A DNA stretch of 64,000 bases from Melastoma dodecandrum. Its lineage: Eukaryota; Streptophyta; Magnoliopsida; Myrtales; Melastomataceae. How positions within the stretch are numbered: position 1 is the first letter of the stretch; every line of letters starts with the position of its first letter. Location of the stretch: positions 62,001 through 126,000 of the forward strand of contig JARUPY010000040.1 in assembly GCA_029817715.1 (NCBI GenBank). The letters are read 5' to 3'. Both the position numbers and the translations under genes were made by a program. The notes beneath the pieces are model-generated. The model was not told where the DNA came from. It saw nothing but the letters and a program-made list of their open reading frames with translations, and ran no database searches. Below are positions 46,909-58,189 of the stretch, one piece after another.

Positions 46909-49900
46909 TTTTAGCTTAGGGAGTTACAAAAAACAGACAGGAAGACATACAGACACGACCACTCACCTTCGGAGAGAACGGAACCACTTCTACGAGAAGA
47001 ATAAAAAAAAAAGGGCTTTTGGGCTCCTCCAGGAGGGTATTAGACAGACCCTCCAGCCAAGGTCATGGGGGAGAAGGAGGCGAATGAGAAGGCCCCAAGG
47101 ACGGCCGCAACAACGGGAAGATGTGATCGCAACCCCCAAGGAGTCCCAGCAGCGAACCCGCCTCCCCTAGGCATCCCCAGGGCCGGCAGCAACAACAACC
47201 CGTCCTCCAGGCATTTCTCAGAACCAACAGCGGTAAACCCGCTTTCAGTGGTCATCCCTAGAGCCAGCAGCAACGACCAAAGCCTTCTCCAACCTCTTTA
47301 AAGCCGACACTGAGGAACCAGCCTTCCCGACCTCCCCAAAACCAGTGGCAACGGGAGTACGCCACTCCCCGACGTCCTCAGATCTGACAGTGACGGATCC
47401 CTGTTTCCCCGATCATCCCGAAGCCAGCGGCAACAGCTAGCCTCTCCTTGACATCCCGAGTTCAGCGACGATCGCCTCCTCCTGCCCCAAGGTGGCTCCC
47501 CTTCTCCAAATTTTCATCAACGCTTGGCGCTCCAAACTGTCTCGTCCGCCATCAGTCCACTTCGACCTCCCCAAAGCCATGGTTGTCTCCGAGTTTAGCG
47601 GCGGCGAATCCATATTCCAGACGTCCTCAGATTCCAAGCCATATTCCAAGCCAGGCACCTCCCAGTCCGGCGTTCATAAACCTTCATCTTCCCTCCAGCA
47701 ATGGCGAAACGGCCGCGATCCGCTGTCCAGGCATCAGCCATCCCTCTCCGGTGAATCCACTTTCCCGCCCGGCATCTGGCAGCGGCCTAGCACGCCTTCC
47801 CGGGCATCTGCAGAACTGATGATGGCGACAACCAGCCCTACCTCAGCTTCCCCTGACACCCGTAGATTCCACAGCGGCAGGACAACCCCCTCCGGCGACC
47901 CTCAGCTCCAAGGCAGCTCCCCGGCGCCACCCATCCTCTCGGGCGTCCTCCCCGGCGTCTTAGAGTTCACAAAGGCTACCCCCCGTCTCCTCCAGCGCAA
48001 CCAAGCCCGGCGACCGCGATCCATGTCCTTCCCGGCCACGACGGCGGCAGTCCCAGTCTCCCCGACTCCACCAGCGGCGCATCCCAACTCCCCCGGCGAC
48101 CTCGGCTCAGCGGCAGTTCCCAGGCGCCTCCCAACGACAAAACCGTCTCCCTCCAGCGTCCTCAACTCCCAACAACAGCGGGTCTTGCCTCCTCCGGTGC
48201 ACCCACTTCACCTTCCGGCAATCCCGAGCCTCGCGGTGGCAGCCCGCTCCCCTCCCCGCGTCTCCAGACTCGGCGATGATGGCAGCCCCCGCCCCCGACG
48301 ACATCCCTCTTCCTCAGATCCGACCACAGTGGCGGCTCCGCCTTTCCCCGGCGTTCCCAACCCCGGCGGCAGCAACCCACAGCGGCCTTCCCTATTTCCG
48401 TCGGCGCTCCCGAACTTCATGGTGGTAGACCCACCTCATCCCGGCGCTCCAGCCCCAAGGCGGCTCCTCGTCACAGCTTCCCGGCACCCCCAGACCCGCG
48501 GCTTCCCGACGGCAGCAGCTTCCCGATGACGGCACCGTCAGATCCGGTCATCCCCGACCGTCCCCACCACAGATCGGGAGCCCCGGCGTCCTCCCTCGGC
48601 TCCAATCTTCCCTGGCGCTCCCAACCCACGTCGACCTCGGCTTCCCCGACGCCTGCAGAGTGCGCCCCACCGTCGACATGCGAGGATGGAACTGCGATCT
48701 CACTCCGACTTCATCCATGTCTTCGATTTTTTGCTCTGGCCGATGGTATCCTTCGGGCGAAGTACACTGGATTGAGCCGTGAGCTTCTCCAGAAAGGTAA
48801 AGTTTCTCTCCCTCTCGATTTAATGGTTTCACGATGACTGAGCTCGTGGCTTCATATTTTATAACATTCTAACAATAATTATTTATTTCCAAAATTTCCA
48901 TTTTTTTAACAACAGTTAAATAATTTACTTAGGGTTGATATTAATGTGTATATTCTTTTAGATTTTTTACCACCGTAAGAGTTTTAACCACCTTTATTAA
49001 GCCTGTGCAATTTTTGTTATGTTTAAATGTTTTACTGATGTTTTCCTAAATCAACATGATTTTATTACGTTTAAGCATACTTGAGTTCTTATATACATAA
49101 ATTAATATCTTGTTTAGATGTACATTGTTTTGCATGTGAAATACGGCGAAACCTTGCGAACATTTTCAACAATATACATTATTTGAGCATCTCCGACCAA
49201 AACGGTAAGACAAGCCTTACATTTCTCAATTTAATCGAATTTCACTCGACTTTGATGATACTAACCACATTCACATTTATTTTGCATGTACACTGAGCAT
49301 GTAACTTCGGAAGGTCAACTTCTAACTTTCGAAGATCAACTCGAAGGCGCGTGTATCAAACCACGTGGATCCACCTCGACCTAAAAACCGCGGGCTTGAA
49401 GACAACGCGGCCCCAACCTTCCATTTAAGGTACAAAGGGGAGGTGCGGGCCTCCCCGAATTTTTATTTAAGCCACATGTAACGGATTGCGGGCCCAAGGG
49501 CATAGGCCTGCAATCACCGCCCTTCCCCGCTCCATTTGATCTCAATAATTATTTGTGCCTGTCTGCATGCCTTAGGCCCATAGGTTTATCGTCGCATGTG
49601 ATTGTTAAACAAATACACATGAGTTCGGGTCCAACGCCTGAATCGGGTCCAACACCCGTTAACCAAAAGCAAACCTTTTGGAGCAAACACCACCTTTTCG
49701 CATGTTTAAATGTAAGAATTAGTAACTAGGAATCCCCGAATCTACTCTGGTTTTCCGACTTAAACCAAGCTTTTAAATTAAGTCGGTGGCGACTCCGTAA
49801 TAGTTTACCTAGGTTAAACAACCACCCTTTTTACGAAGTCATTTTGGATGGGTGACGGCGACACGAACCGCTCCCGGAACCTCCTGAAGCTTCCTCCTCG

Positions 49901-50125
49901 GGCCATGCGCTTCTTTTCGCCCGTCGCCTCTTAAGGAGCATGGAGACAATCGGCGAAGAGTTTGGGCAGACCCGATCAGGAATCGAAGGAGGGACCACCC
50001 TGGTCTTTTCCGCAGCGTTCGACGCTCGAGTCGCGACGCCGACCGGAAGACTCTAAGGGAGCGGGCCCGGATCCTCGGGTCGTCCGAACCGCCGCGCGCG
50101 TGCTAGGCCGGAAGGCGCGCGTACA

Positions 50126-50130
50126 ATGTA
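50126..50130. other. Right target-site duplication (ATGTA)
   Basis: It matches 34857-34861. Confidence 0.9.
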
Positions 50131-52270
50131 ATTCCCAGTGATATCTGGCTCAATCTCAAGCAACCGATCAAAGTCTAGTTGCTTTTGCAACAATACTCAG
50201 TATCACAAGCGTTAGCAAGGAGCTTAGCCAGTCTACATCGGACTGAAGGGAACGCAATGAGCAGGTGTCGGATGTCGATGGAGCGAAACATTCAAATATA
50301 AATAAAGTATTTCTAAAATTAATCAAAGTTCACTATGCATTACAGCTTGAGGTCTAGCCACTAGATTTTGGAGTCAAGCACTTCCTATGTTAAGTACAAG
50401 TTACCTTGTCGAACTCGTCAGTACAAGTGTTGGAGTTTTTACCTAATCAAGCAATATCTCCACCAGGTGGTGGAGCCCATCAACATGTCCAGATCCTAAT
50501 TTGCCAAGGGAGCACTTTGCGGAAGGCAGAACAAGTTATGTAAATGATTTATCTGGAAGGAATCTGCAAGATATGATCAAGGTGAGTTTAACCTCTGCTT
50601 GGGAGTCTGCTGCTTTGATAAAACAATGGTTGCTTTATTTTGGTTGAAGTGAATTTATTTTATTATGCCAACGAATTTTATAACTTTTGGTTTTTGGATA
50701 CACTGTTTGCTTTTATTAGTATTAACCATCATAATTCTAAATGGGTGAGAGTGAAGTAGGCAAAATTTTGCGAAAGCACTATAATTTCGTTACTTCTATA
50801 TTTTCATTTTTAATTTGTTCATTTACAAAGTGAAAAGAAGTGAATTAAATCCAATAAAGTGAACAGAAGACAAATAAGTACTGGCATATAAAATACTCGT
50901 TAAATAAGCATCATCTGTACGAGCTTGTGCCTTTAAGATCGAACCTCGAATTGGTCACAAAACGAGCGTATAGAGTTCGATCTCATTCTGCTTTATTACA
51001 GAGCTTCTAGAAAAAGCACAAGTGAAGTCTTCTGCAGATCTTTGAAAAAATATGTAAGAATGGGGTATTCTTGCTAAGGTCTTAAGAGATGAAGTATAAA
51101 GCGATTAGGATTTTTCCTCCGATCCATGATGTGTTATGCCTTCGCAACTCCTCTATGCAGGCAATTCTAGAAGAATTCCGAGCAAGAGGTGTGTTTCCTA
51201 TGACAAAATCAGTGCCTTCAACACGGGCATAGCTTTCTGCACTCTTCTTACCCAAGATTGAATTATATGGACCTAGTGTAGTACTGAAATCATCATTGTT
51301 ACGTACTTTGAGTTGGGCTGACTTCGAGTTGTTTAAAGGTACTATGTGGCGTCTCTCATTTCTCCTTTGGCTCATAGTAAAGCACATGATACATATAAGG
51401 GATGTTCTACACAAACTCCGCATAGCATATTCATCCTTGTGCACTATCGCCTATGACATGAAACATGGAACCTGTTATTCATCTCCATAGAGGTATGACT
51501 CATTACACAACCGGGACTCGAGACATTTCATACATAATGGAATTGTACGAGTTTGTTGCTATTTACCCAAGGGGCATTCACTCAGATGTCATTTTATTTC
51601 CGACTTAGATATTGTATGTATTACATTTGAATGGAGAAAACACAAGAGGAGGGCTAGTGATAAGTGGCTCGGATTTTTATAGCGATTATTAATTGTGTAA
51701 CAAATTGACTTTTCTTTTTTGTATAATGAAATCATTTTTCCATTGTAAGGAAGCCGCTTATTATCATGTTTCTGGCCCACTACTTCCCCTTGCAGCTAGT
51801 TTTATATCTACCCATCAAGGACACAAACATTCCTAGGCTGACGTTATCTCGCTGAGAAGCTCACAAAGTTGACATGGTCTTAGAAAGACCATTCTTGGAC
51901 GATAACATTGCATTACTAGCTAACAGTGTAATACTACCATTTTATCATGGACCCAGGTAATAACAAGTCTTTTGTACTTAGCCATCAACACATGCACAAC
52001 AACACCAAATGGAACTCGTCATTAACCCCGTACACAAACAAGTAACTCTTGAATGGGGCCTCTTGTTTATTTAAATGGCCTAATAAAGACCATTCTAAGG
52101 AACAACAAGCTCATAATGCTTTATTTATAATAATAGTATGATGATGACTCCCCTCAACCCAGTCCATAGCATAGAACGATCAGGCTACTTCTGAGCCTGC
52201 AGCAAAGAATATGTTGTTTCAGTCGGACCATGTTCATAAAGGTTACCTTGCCAAGCAAATTGCGGGAATG
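50131..52270. other. Intergenic sequence between the giant element and the GST gene
   Basis: No complete gene. One exon-like segment (50467-50579) stays open between an AG acceptor (CACCAG) and a GTGAGT donor and reads WWSPSTCPDPNLPREHFAEG; I cannot assign it. A minus-strand frame at 51082-51444 has no recognised similarity. Confidence 0.4.
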
Positions 52271-52277
52271 ATAGAGA

Positions 52278-54129
52278 TTAAAGGAGTGGTGAAAGAATTA
52301 CCAAGAAATACTTCTTGTAAAGCTCCACGATTTCCTTTGGATCCCATTTTGTACTCACGTAAGCATCGATTTTGTTCACTTCCTGCACAAAATGTCGTTA
52401 TAATGAAAACAGTGGTCATCCAGACTACCATTCTTAATATATATATATATAAACAGAAGTCTTCTCGAAGCTGGGAAGACAAGAATTCCAAAGAGAAAGG
52501 GGATAGGGTAGCAGGACTAGGTGATACTGGACACCGAGAAGGAATTCAGACGATGCCTCCTAGAGATAGAAAGGTAGATCGCCACCAGTGTTAGCGTAGT
52601 CACAACAGTCTTGTTTGGTTATTGCCAATTGATGGCCGAAATTTCTTACCTAACATTCTTGTGAGAATTCTTTCTCGAAGTGAATTTTTAATCCTTAATT
52701 TTCAGTAATAAAGGTTCCTACAAATCACCTGAGAACACAAAAAGTATAAAAAGGGCATAAGTAGGAAAAGAACATCTATGCACCTCAATCCATGCTGTTA
52801 GCTTGGGCCTTCCCACAGTAAGGTCATACTTGAACACCTCCGACAGGAAGATCTGGAATCTCTCCACAAAAGGGATGTAGGCAACATCCACCTATATCGC
52901 CCAATTTAACAACAACATTGGAAATGAATCAGAAATTTTACCAAAGGGAGGTGAGGAAAATCTGTTTATCAAGCTATTACAGAAAGAACAGCATGCTGAA
53001 GGTCAACGTACCAAACTGACTTACCCCCGTAGGAAGGGACAATCAAATTTTCCAAGGGCATTCTCCAGGTAATCAAAAGCTGGAGCTATACACAAGACGT
53101 AATTTGGTTAACTGGAGTAAAGATTCACCATCAAAAACTGAAGAATGTTTCGTGATGAAATCGCTCACCAGCATCTTTGGCAGGGTCACCTTTAAATGAA
53201 GAGTATCCAATTCTCACGAATTCATCGACATAAATTAGCAATTCCTCAGCAAACTTGCTCTTTTCAGGATCCTGTTTATAACTAGCAAAATCTGATTACA
53301 ACTGCATAAAAGGGTAGAACCACAAGACAAAGAGGAAAAAGAAGGCAGAAGAAAAGAAGCTCGCCTGGGGCTGAAGAGAAGGCCCATCAAAGTTGGCATC
53401 CACGTACTTGATCAGATCCAGGCTCTCCCCTATAATTTTTCCGTTGTGCTCCAGGGCAGGGACCTTCAGGTGAAAACGGCATTCAACAACTAAACAGATT
53501 CTTGAATTGGACGTTGAAGGGGAATCACAGAAAGGTCATGTCTGAGCATGACAGAATCCAAAAACTAGGGAATGATGGAGGGGACTAATTAAGGTATTTA
53601 GCTATTCTTTAAACCTTGTTTGGAGGGTACACCTTCTCCTTGTACCAATCCGGCCTGTCTTGAAGGTTGATGGGAACCAGCTTAATCTGCTCCTGCAACC
53701 CCTGCAGAGCTTGAGGGTAATACAAAGCCGTGGTTTGAGAAGGATAACCTAAAAAAGGTCTTGGGTCGCAAAAAACCTTGTAGTTGCGGGCGATCCAGAC
53801 GCGCTGGGCAAACGGGCAGGGGTAATATGTGTACAGCCTTCAGTTTGAACCGATATAAAGAAGGCGCAAACCGATCAGGCAAAAAAAAAAAAAAAAAAGA
53901 TACATAGAAGACGGAGAGGTTAAGGAAGGGGGGAGGGGGAGGAGGAGGACCTGGTGGTGCCGTCGAAGAGTGGGGGTGGCTCCGAGGAGGAGTTCAAAAC
54001 AGGGGGCAGTTGCTCTTCTGCTACAGCTCTGTCAAAACGGAAAGACAAAAAAATTATCAGGGATTCAATCAATCAGGCGCTTTCATGGCGATAAAGAAGG
54101 CACTCCTCCTCCACTCACGGGGGAGCCAT
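52278..54129 (-). CDS. Lambda-class glutathione S-transferase gene (GSTL), nine exons, in-frame stop
   Basis: Minus-strand exons: 54119-54129, 53951-54028, 53777-53837, 53615-53701, 53365-53463, 53169-53271, 53012-53085, 52784-52891 and 52278-52382. All junctions are GT-AG except the fifth donor, which is GC. The joined frame starts MAPPAVAEEQLPPVLNSSSE and would be about 241 residues, typical of GSTL. The N-terminal thioredoxin fold has LYTYYPCPFAQRVWIARNYK, including the active Cys. The G-site segment NKVPALEHNGKIIGESLDL and the helical domain (FVERFQIFLSEVFKYDL) follow. GSTLs reduce glutathione adducts of flavonoids and similar small molecules in cytosol or plastid. A TAA at 53021-53023, where the family has Gln in the GQFSLVD segment, truncates it. 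The gene may be a pseudogene; the splice sites look healthy. Confidence 0.9.
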
Positions 54130-56600
54130 CGACCGTATGCAGAATGCCTGATTGGGTATTACTAGATTTCCTTCTTTTTTGTTTATTAACTTTTCGAGGG
54201 AGCGGGGAAGGATGGACTCTTTCTCTATATATATATAACCGACAAAAGAGACGGAGAGTCAGAGACAGAGGAGGGCGGGCTGACGCGGGCAGTGACGTTT
54301 TGCCAGGAGGAGGAATGGGAAAGTTTACCCCGTTTTCCTCGCATGCATCTCGGATGGGATTCCAGTTACATTCAACCCCAAAACCTACGGATCCTTCCAC
54401 CGTAATTCATTTGCCTTTTGACCTTTCCGGCGGCCCCCATTCCTCCCACAGCAGTTGGCCCGGCCCGCCAGAGGGAATTGCTCAACTGAACTAGTAGGAG
54501 GAGAAGTCTGGGTTATTAATTCTTAACAGATTACTGTTCTTATCTTATCTTATCCCGTCAAATTCGATGTTCTTCCTTCTCAATGGGTGTAGTAATGTAA
54601 TTGTTCCTTCAGAGGGAGCATCCCCCATTCTGCTCCTTTCATTGACCACCTGGAACAATGCCATGGATGGAAATCTCCTGGCCTTTTTCTCCATTAGTTT
54701 TAGATTCATGTAACCTATTTGCCCCCCTCCTCGCTGATATTCTCACCGCAGCTTTGACGAGTCCCTTGGCTATCCCCAGCACTCAACAACTGTGCCCCTT
54801 GTGCTGAAATGCTGATTGCTGTGATGATCCCATAGGCCAGCCAATGCAAAAAAGGATAAATTGATCCTCTGGTTAGTGTTGTTGCTCTGTAATCAATTGT
54901 TCCAACTTTATCATTGGCTTGAGATGTGTTTGCTAACAAACTCGGTCGAAAATATTTGAAAACAAACATAAGTTTCGGTTCAAAATAATAGGCCAATGCG
55001 CATCTCTCCTAGAAAATAAAAAATATATACGTTTTAGGCTTGTTTTCCTGGAATCTCAGAAATTTCATCAGTGAGTGCATCTTCGGCTGCTCGCCATAGC
55101 CACGTCCATATCATGCCTGAATGAGTATACGTATAACAAGTCACTTTCATTATTCTCCGCTTGGAATGACTCTTTATCTCTTCTCCAAGCCATAACCTCT
55201 CTGTCTTGCTCGGTGCATTATCTCAAGTCGTTTCACTTGAATTTACCTTGCTTAGGTCGTTTCACTTGGATTAACTTTATCTAAGCCAGTTTCGCATGGA
55301 TTGACTTGCTTAGAACTTTATGACATATTTTAACTTAGACGACTTTTCACCAGTCACGTGATCAGTCCCTTGGGGCTAAATACTACGAGCCTAAACCCAT
55401 ACTATCTTGACTCGGTGGGTATGGGTTCCATATTGACTTCTGGTCTCTTTAGGAAGGCATCCCCAAATGGATCTTGTAACTTGAAATGTCATAGATTATG
55501 ATGCTCTCCTTCATGTTTTATCAGTTAGACGAATCTTTTCTTTACCCGAAGGAGGCCTTATACTAGTCCAGCTCTGTCTTGTGATCACAATGTCCGGACG
55601 CTGCTGTTGGAGCTCCTACCTGATTGAGTCCGAGCCTGCATTGTGTTCTTCCAACAATTTGATGGACTTTATCCTCTCCTTGCCTCTTTGGATTCTGCCT
55701 AGACCAACTCTGGAATCTCTGAAACTGGCGACCGTCATATCCCCGTTGCTTATTACACCTCTAGTCTCTTGAGTTAATTGCTTTTAACCGGGGAAAGAAT
55801 CTCTTCATCTGTTTCTACGAAAACTTTGTCAATGGGACTGGCACAGAGATGTCATGTGCTTAGTTGCCAGTAATGTATCTGAGGCACACAAAAAAGATCA
55901 GAGAAACCATTGACTTATCCTTCAAGTTGCAGAACGATTATTGTTGATGAAGCATGAAGTCACCGGTTCCTCCATGTTCATCATCAATTCTGATGACGGA
56001 ACCGAGGGGTCCGGTCCTTATGGAGAGAAGCTCAGTTGCCCGGATTCAACCCGGGTCTGGTCCTCCGGAAGTTCGTTGTCCTGAATTATGGCCATGGAGA
56101 ACTCCCCAAGGAGGTGACATCCTAGATCTCCGAATCTATCAGGCTTCCAGGACGAGACTGTGGGGAGGTCGTCGGGTCCTGAAGAAGCTCAGGAATACGA
56201 AGAAACAAAGAATCAGCAGGTGAGTGTTTACTGAAGAAGAAGAAGAAGAAGAAGAAAATAAAGTGAACAAAAGTTGTTATTTTTTTTCTAATTAGACAGA
56301 AAAAATACAGGACATTGCTTTTATATACAGAAAACAGCAAATAGAACAGTCCTAACAAACATCAAGCTGTGTTGTGCTCTCCAGGTGTCCCATGTTGATC
56401 TTCTTCGTTGGGCTCATATTGTGTTGGGCTCTATGTCTGGGCTTTACACTTCAACAAGTCCGAATCGGGGCATTCTATGTCCATCAATGCTCGCATATAT
56501 TCAGGGGTATTTTGGGCTTCTGATGGCCCAAATCTAATAATAATTTGACCCTCGGGAGGGAGTGCCGATTAGAGAGAAGCATTTCCTCCACGGGAGGGGA
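54130..56600. other. Intergenic sequence upstream of the Tudor-like gene
   Basis: No gene is supported. It contains a short GAA microsatellite (56230-56256) and a TATA microsatellite near 54225. Confidence 0.5.
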
Positions 56601-56605
56601 ATAAG

Positions 56606-57085
56606 ATGGAGGAGCCGGAGCAGCAGCCAATCGGGCGAGGGTTAGATCAATCGGAATCGGACCCTGGGATCATCAAAATACCCAGGGAGCCGGCTGTGGT
56701 GATGAACGAGATTCCCACCAGTGGAACATACCTATACCCATCCCCATCCCTCCCGGAGTCAATGAAGGAGTGGAAGGCTCCCAGGTTCGGTCAGTTCGGG
56801 GAGTGGATGGAAGGGAGGGAGGTGAGGAAGGTGTACCAGGGGAGGTACCAGGAGGGGACGGTGGGGAAGTACGAGCCAAAGACGGGGTGGTACAGGGTGG
56901 TTTACCGGGAGGGGCAGTGGGAGGATGTGGAGTGGGAGGAGCTGGAAGGGATAGTGAACCCCATTGACGTGAGCGTGAGCTTGCGGTCTCTGGCCTCAAG
57001 GGTTGCCAGGAGAGGACAGAAGAAGGGTGTGGGCAAGGGGAGGTATAACTCCTCTTCCACCAGGCAAGGCCTCGGGAGAACCTGA
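56606..57085 (+). CDS. Small Tudor-like domain protein, intronless (159 residues)
   Basis: The start is ATG 56606. The N-terminal 60 residues are low-complexity, acidic/Pro-rich and without family similarity. The middle (about residues 64-115) has a compact domain: REVRKVYQGRYQEGTVGKYE, PKTGWYRVVYREGQWEDVEW, EELEGIV. The pattern of a core followed by x-Gx-V-x-K-Y-x-x-x-TGWYRV-x-Y-x-D/E-G-x-x-E-x-x-x-W is that of a Tudor-like fold found in plant chromatin-associated proteins. The C-terminus is basic (RRGQKKGVGKGR) and could bind nucleic acid or act as a nuclear-localisation signal. A weaker alternative is an unrelated SH3-like barrel. Function not assigned. Confidence 0.68.
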   Translation: MEEPEQQPIGRGLDQSESDPGIIKIPREPAVVMNEIPTSGTYLYPSPSLPESMKEWKAPRFGQFGEWMEGREVRKVYQGRYQEGTVGKYEPKTGWYRVVYREGQWEDVEWEELEGIVNPIDVSVSLRSLASRVARRGQKKGVGKGRYNSSSTRQGLGRT

Positions 57086-57089
57086 CTGA

Positions 57090-58185
57090 CTTTGTCCCCC
57101 ATCCCACCCCTTTCTCCTCCATTTTTATGTTTATCTCTGTTGCAATACCAGTTCCATTCACTTATAGTCTACAATTGGTGAGAAAATTAAACTACGCCTG
57201 CTGTTGTGTTTGGGAAATCATGGTTTGTAACTTTTCCTCCGCTCAGATTTTCTTTTCATTTTTAGAAAGCTCTCCCACTCATCTAGCGGGAAGAAAAGTA
57301 CAAACGAGATAGGTAGATAGATAGGAGTGATGGGTACAGAAAGGCAGGCCACATCAATGAAGGCGAGGGAGGCATCAGATCGCCCAAAGACTGTCTCGGC
57401 GACCACAAGTCTCGATCATAATTGGGAAGATGGAGGGAGGGAAGATTTCTTAGGGAAACGACAAAGATCTCATCTTTACTTATCTGGAAAGAGATTTAGA
57501 GATGGGGGGACGTGTATGAATGTGAATGAGCAAAGAATCTCGTCAAAAAGAGGAAAGGAAGGAGACAAGTTGAGTTGGCCAGTTGCGACTTCTACAGAAC
57601 CCTCCTGTACCTTGAGATTTAAAATTTCACTTTGGCTTCCTCCCCTTAATAACTAAAAACTCTACAAAGTTTACTCCAAATCGGCAAAAACAAAAGGACG
57701 TCCTCACCTTCTCCTTTTGTTCTTGACATAACGTGGGAAAACTCAGTTTGGCATTCATCGTCACGTTCATCTCAACCAGCCAAATTGTACGCGTCTGCCA
57801 TACCCCGTGAATTGTTAGCTGTCATGGGAGGTGCTGTGCTTGACATGGCTAAGGGAAAAAGGCAGGGCGGGGGGCACTTGTGGTTGGAAACTTTCTGGTC
57901 GTTGCCATCATTCATTCACTCTTCGTCCCAGCCACACAGCCAGTCTTTAAAACACTTGACCCACCCCTACACGAAATGTAACCAAATCAAATCAAATCAT
58001 GGTGAAGGAAAGAAAGAACTCCTCCCAACACCACCAGCATAATCAATCAATCAATCAATCCCTCACTCCCTCCCTCCATTATTAAAAATGTCGAATTCCT
58101 TCCCGTGGTATTTGGTAGTTGTAAGGTGCCTTGTTTAGCCTTCCTAAATAAACAAAACAACCTCGTCCAAGCCTCCTTGCCTTTT
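57090..58185. other. Intergenic and probable promoter region of the first ALS3-like gene
   Basis: No gene. The last 150 bp contain an AATC microsatellite (58036-58060) and a CT-rich tract (CCCTCACTCCCTCCCTCC). Confidence 0.5.
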
Positions 58186-58189
58186 GGGC

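Larger units (their letters stand above)
34862..50125 (+). mobile_element. Complete non-autonomous Tat/Ogre-like LTR retrotransposon (15.3 kb)
   Basis: The ends are TGTAAATACCCC...GCGTACA. The duplicated target ATGTA lies at 34857-34861 and 50126-50130. The LTRs are 34862-39922 (5061 bp) and 45070-50125 (5056 bp), with an internal region of 5147 bp. Eight bases after the 5' LTR is TGGCGACTCCGCTGGGGC, the tRNA-Arg-type primer site of Tat/Ogre elements. A purine tract AAAGAGGGGCATC precedes the 3' LTR. I see no gag, RT, integrase or protease motif inside, so the element depends on a partner for mobility. The LTRs contain captured host-gene pieces on the minus strand. Its size and structure are close to LARD/Ogre derivatives. 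Confidence 0.95.
45070..50125 (+). repeat. 3' LTR of the Tat/Ogre-like element (5.06 kb)
   Basis: It is almost identical to the 5' LTR over its first 3.1 kb (about nine substitutions by eye). It is markedly different over the last 2 kb, including a 17-bp insertion near 48510, several small indels and many substitutions between 48950 and 49300. Confidence 0.93.

Noticed and set aside
51082..51444. Minus-strand 120-codon frame
   Set aside because: No recognisable motif, no splice support, and ordinary length for AT-moderate intergenic DNA.
55954..56223. Plus-strand 89-codon frame
   Set aside because: Unusual composition but no domain, and no splice partners; left as intergenic.
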